A DNA stretch of 13,661 nucleotides from JBDKUD01 sp039679805 (lineage in GTDB: Bacteria; Bacillota; Syntrophomonadia; Syntrophomonadales; Syntrophomonadaceae), in contig JBDKUD010000104.1 in assembly GCA_039679805.1 (NCBI GenBank), positions 1 through 13,661 on the forward strand, given 5' to 3'. The notes under the pieces were generated by a model. The model did not search any database, was not told the DNA's origin, and saw only the letters and a list, made by a program, of their open reading frames with translations. Shown one piece after another: positions 12,757 through 13,661 of the stretch (positions are counted from its first letter, which is position 1; every line of letters starts with the position of its first letter). The translations under genes were made by a program, and so were the position numbers.

Positions 12757-13661
12757 ATGATAACTGCTGATCAAAGTAGCGAGAAGACCAACAAAAAACG
12801 CGGGATAACAATAGCCCTGCTAAGTTTTATTTTAGTGCTCGGAATTTCTGTATATTTGCTGGCAGACAGATACCTCATAGAACATGTGGAAATTGCCAAT
12901 ATCCAAAGCACGGCCAGCGCGCAAACAAGTAAGACTGCTCAGGCTACATCGGAAACATCAACTTCAGACGAGGCCTATACGGCTGATGACTCAAACTATA
13001 AAAGCGATAGTAAGACCATCTCCATTAAAAAGGTTGTAACCGGCAGCGGGCAAAACACTATTACTTATTATGTAGCAGATGTGACCTTAAATGATGCCGG
13101 GAGCCTGCAGTCAGCTTTTGCCCAAAACCAGTTTGGTACCAACATTATTGAATACACATCTCAGATTGCGGCTGACAATAATGCTATTTTCGCTATTAAT
13201 GGGGACTATTACGGTTTTCGCGAAGACGGCATCGTAATCCGCAATGGCAAAATTTTTCGTGACTCCCCAGCTCGAACCGGGTTAAAGATTTATAAAGACG
13301 GCACTATGGAAATTTATGATGAAACAAAAACTACCGCACAAAAACTCGTGGATGAAGGGGTTTGGCAAACACTTTCCTTTGGGCCGGCACTGATAACCAA
13401 TGGCCAGATCCAATCCGACTTCAGCGATGTGGAGATTGATACTAATTTCGGCAACCGTTCCATCGACAACTCCAACCCCCGCACCGGCATCGGCATGATT
13501 TCTCCCAATCACTATGTTTTTATCGTCGTTGACGGGCGTGCCAATGGTTACAGCAAAGGTATGACCCTGTCCCAGTTTACTAATGTATTTGCCAATCTGG
13601 GCTGCACTGAAGCCTACAACCTCGACGGGGGCGGTTCATCAACGATGTATTTCATGGGCGA
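12757..13661 (+). CDS. Membrane-anchored phosphodiester glycosidase (NAGPA/DUF2233) protein, cut by window end
   Basis: Only the first 301 codons are present. ATG 12757 has a GGAG site 7 nt upstream. One N-terminal membrane helix (about 16-37, after KTNKKR) is followed by a Ser/Thr-rich stalk (about 50-85), so the catalytic part lies outside the cell. From about 90 on it is the phosphodiester N-acetylglucosaminidase-type domain: the ANAIFAINGDYYG-like region (about 141-153, INGDYYGFR visible), GIVIRNG (158-164), SFGPALITNG (207-216), NPRTGIG (240-246) and YNLDGGGSSTM (287-297). NGDYY, NPRT and LDGGGSS are the family's active-site blocks. Family members cleave phosphodiester-linked sugars or act in exopolysaccharide or wall teichoic acid processing; the substrate here is unknown. 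At most a short C-terminal end is missing from the domain. Confidence 0.9.
   Translation, partial: MITADQSSEKTNKKRGITIALLSFILVLGISVYLLADRYLIEHVEIANIQSTASAQTSKTAQATSETSTSDEAYTADDSNYKSDSKTISIKKVVTGSGQNTITYYVADVTLNDAGSLQSAFAQNQFGTNIIEYTSQIAADNNAIFAINGDYYGFREDGIVIRNGKIFRDSPARTGLKIYKDGTMEIYDETKTTAQKLVDEGVWQTLSFGPALITNGQIQSDFSDVEIDTNFGNRSIDNSNPRTGIGMISPNHYVFIVVDGRANGYSKGMTLSQFTNVFANLGCTEAYNLDGGGSSTMYFMG

Noticed and set aside
1..13661. CRISPR arrays, tRNA or rRNA genes, insertion sequences, phage genes
   Set aside because: No regularly spaced repeats, tRNA-like cloverleaf, transposase or phage signature was seen on either strand.

Overview
The base composition, the strong AGGAGG-type ribosome binding sites and the gene families (an RsbR/S/T/X stressosome set, an Fe-S flavin enoate/dienoyl reductase, a Crp/Fnr regulator, a Cthe_2159-like beta-helix lipoprotein) suggest a spore-forming-type anaerobic Firmicute, most likely class Clostridia (Peptococcaceae/Moorella-like relatives). 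This is inference from gene content; no rRNA or other taxonomic marker is present.

Layout. Positions 1-427 hold the N-terminal part of a metallo-beta-lactamase-fold hydrolase on the minus strand, cut by the window edge. A gap (428-785) holds its leader, a possible gene relic, a bidirectional terminator and a perfect 20-bp palindrome. Positions 4247 down to 786 (minus) form a tight five-gene operon rsbR-rsbS-rsbT-rsbX-diguanylate cyclase. This is a complete stressosome module. Its last gene carries an RsbU-type RsbT-docking domain fused to GGDEF instead of to a PP2C phosphatase, so the predicted output is c-di-GMP rather than sigma-B. No rsbU, rsbV, rsbW or sigB is present. Upstream lies a 0.6-kb gap with a decayed Crp/Fnr relic (4448-4636) and a GC-rich patch.

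An intact Crp/Fnr regulator (4872-5558, minus) diverges from an old-yellow-enzyme-type NADH:flavin oxidoreductase (5662-7599, plus); a short inverted repeat lies between them. A converging terminator (7698-7728) separates this from a minus-strand pair: a UGT-like glycosyltransferase (7734-8984) and, upstream of it, a TetR regulator (9267-9914). The TetR gene has a good sigma-A promoter overlapped by a near-perfect 30-bp palindrome, presumably its own operator.

The right part is on the plus strand. After a mostly non-coding 0.5 kb containing a perfect 16-bp stem-loop and a small ORF with a strong Shine-Dalgarno come a beta-helix carbohydrate-binding lipoprotein (10477-12426) and a membrane-anchored phosphodiester glycosidase/NAGPA-domain protein (12757 to the window end, cut). 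Each has its own promoter, yet the two promoters share the same architecture: YTTAAG-N5-TTTAAG-N10-TATKAT. This looks like control by one OmpR/PhoB-type response regulator, and both products face the cell surface.

The main item of interest is the stressosome-to-c-di-GMP operon. The architecture has, to my knowledge, been reported for Moorella thermoacetica, so it is rare rather than wholly new. The paired response-regulator-like promoters and the TetR operator are the next best leads.
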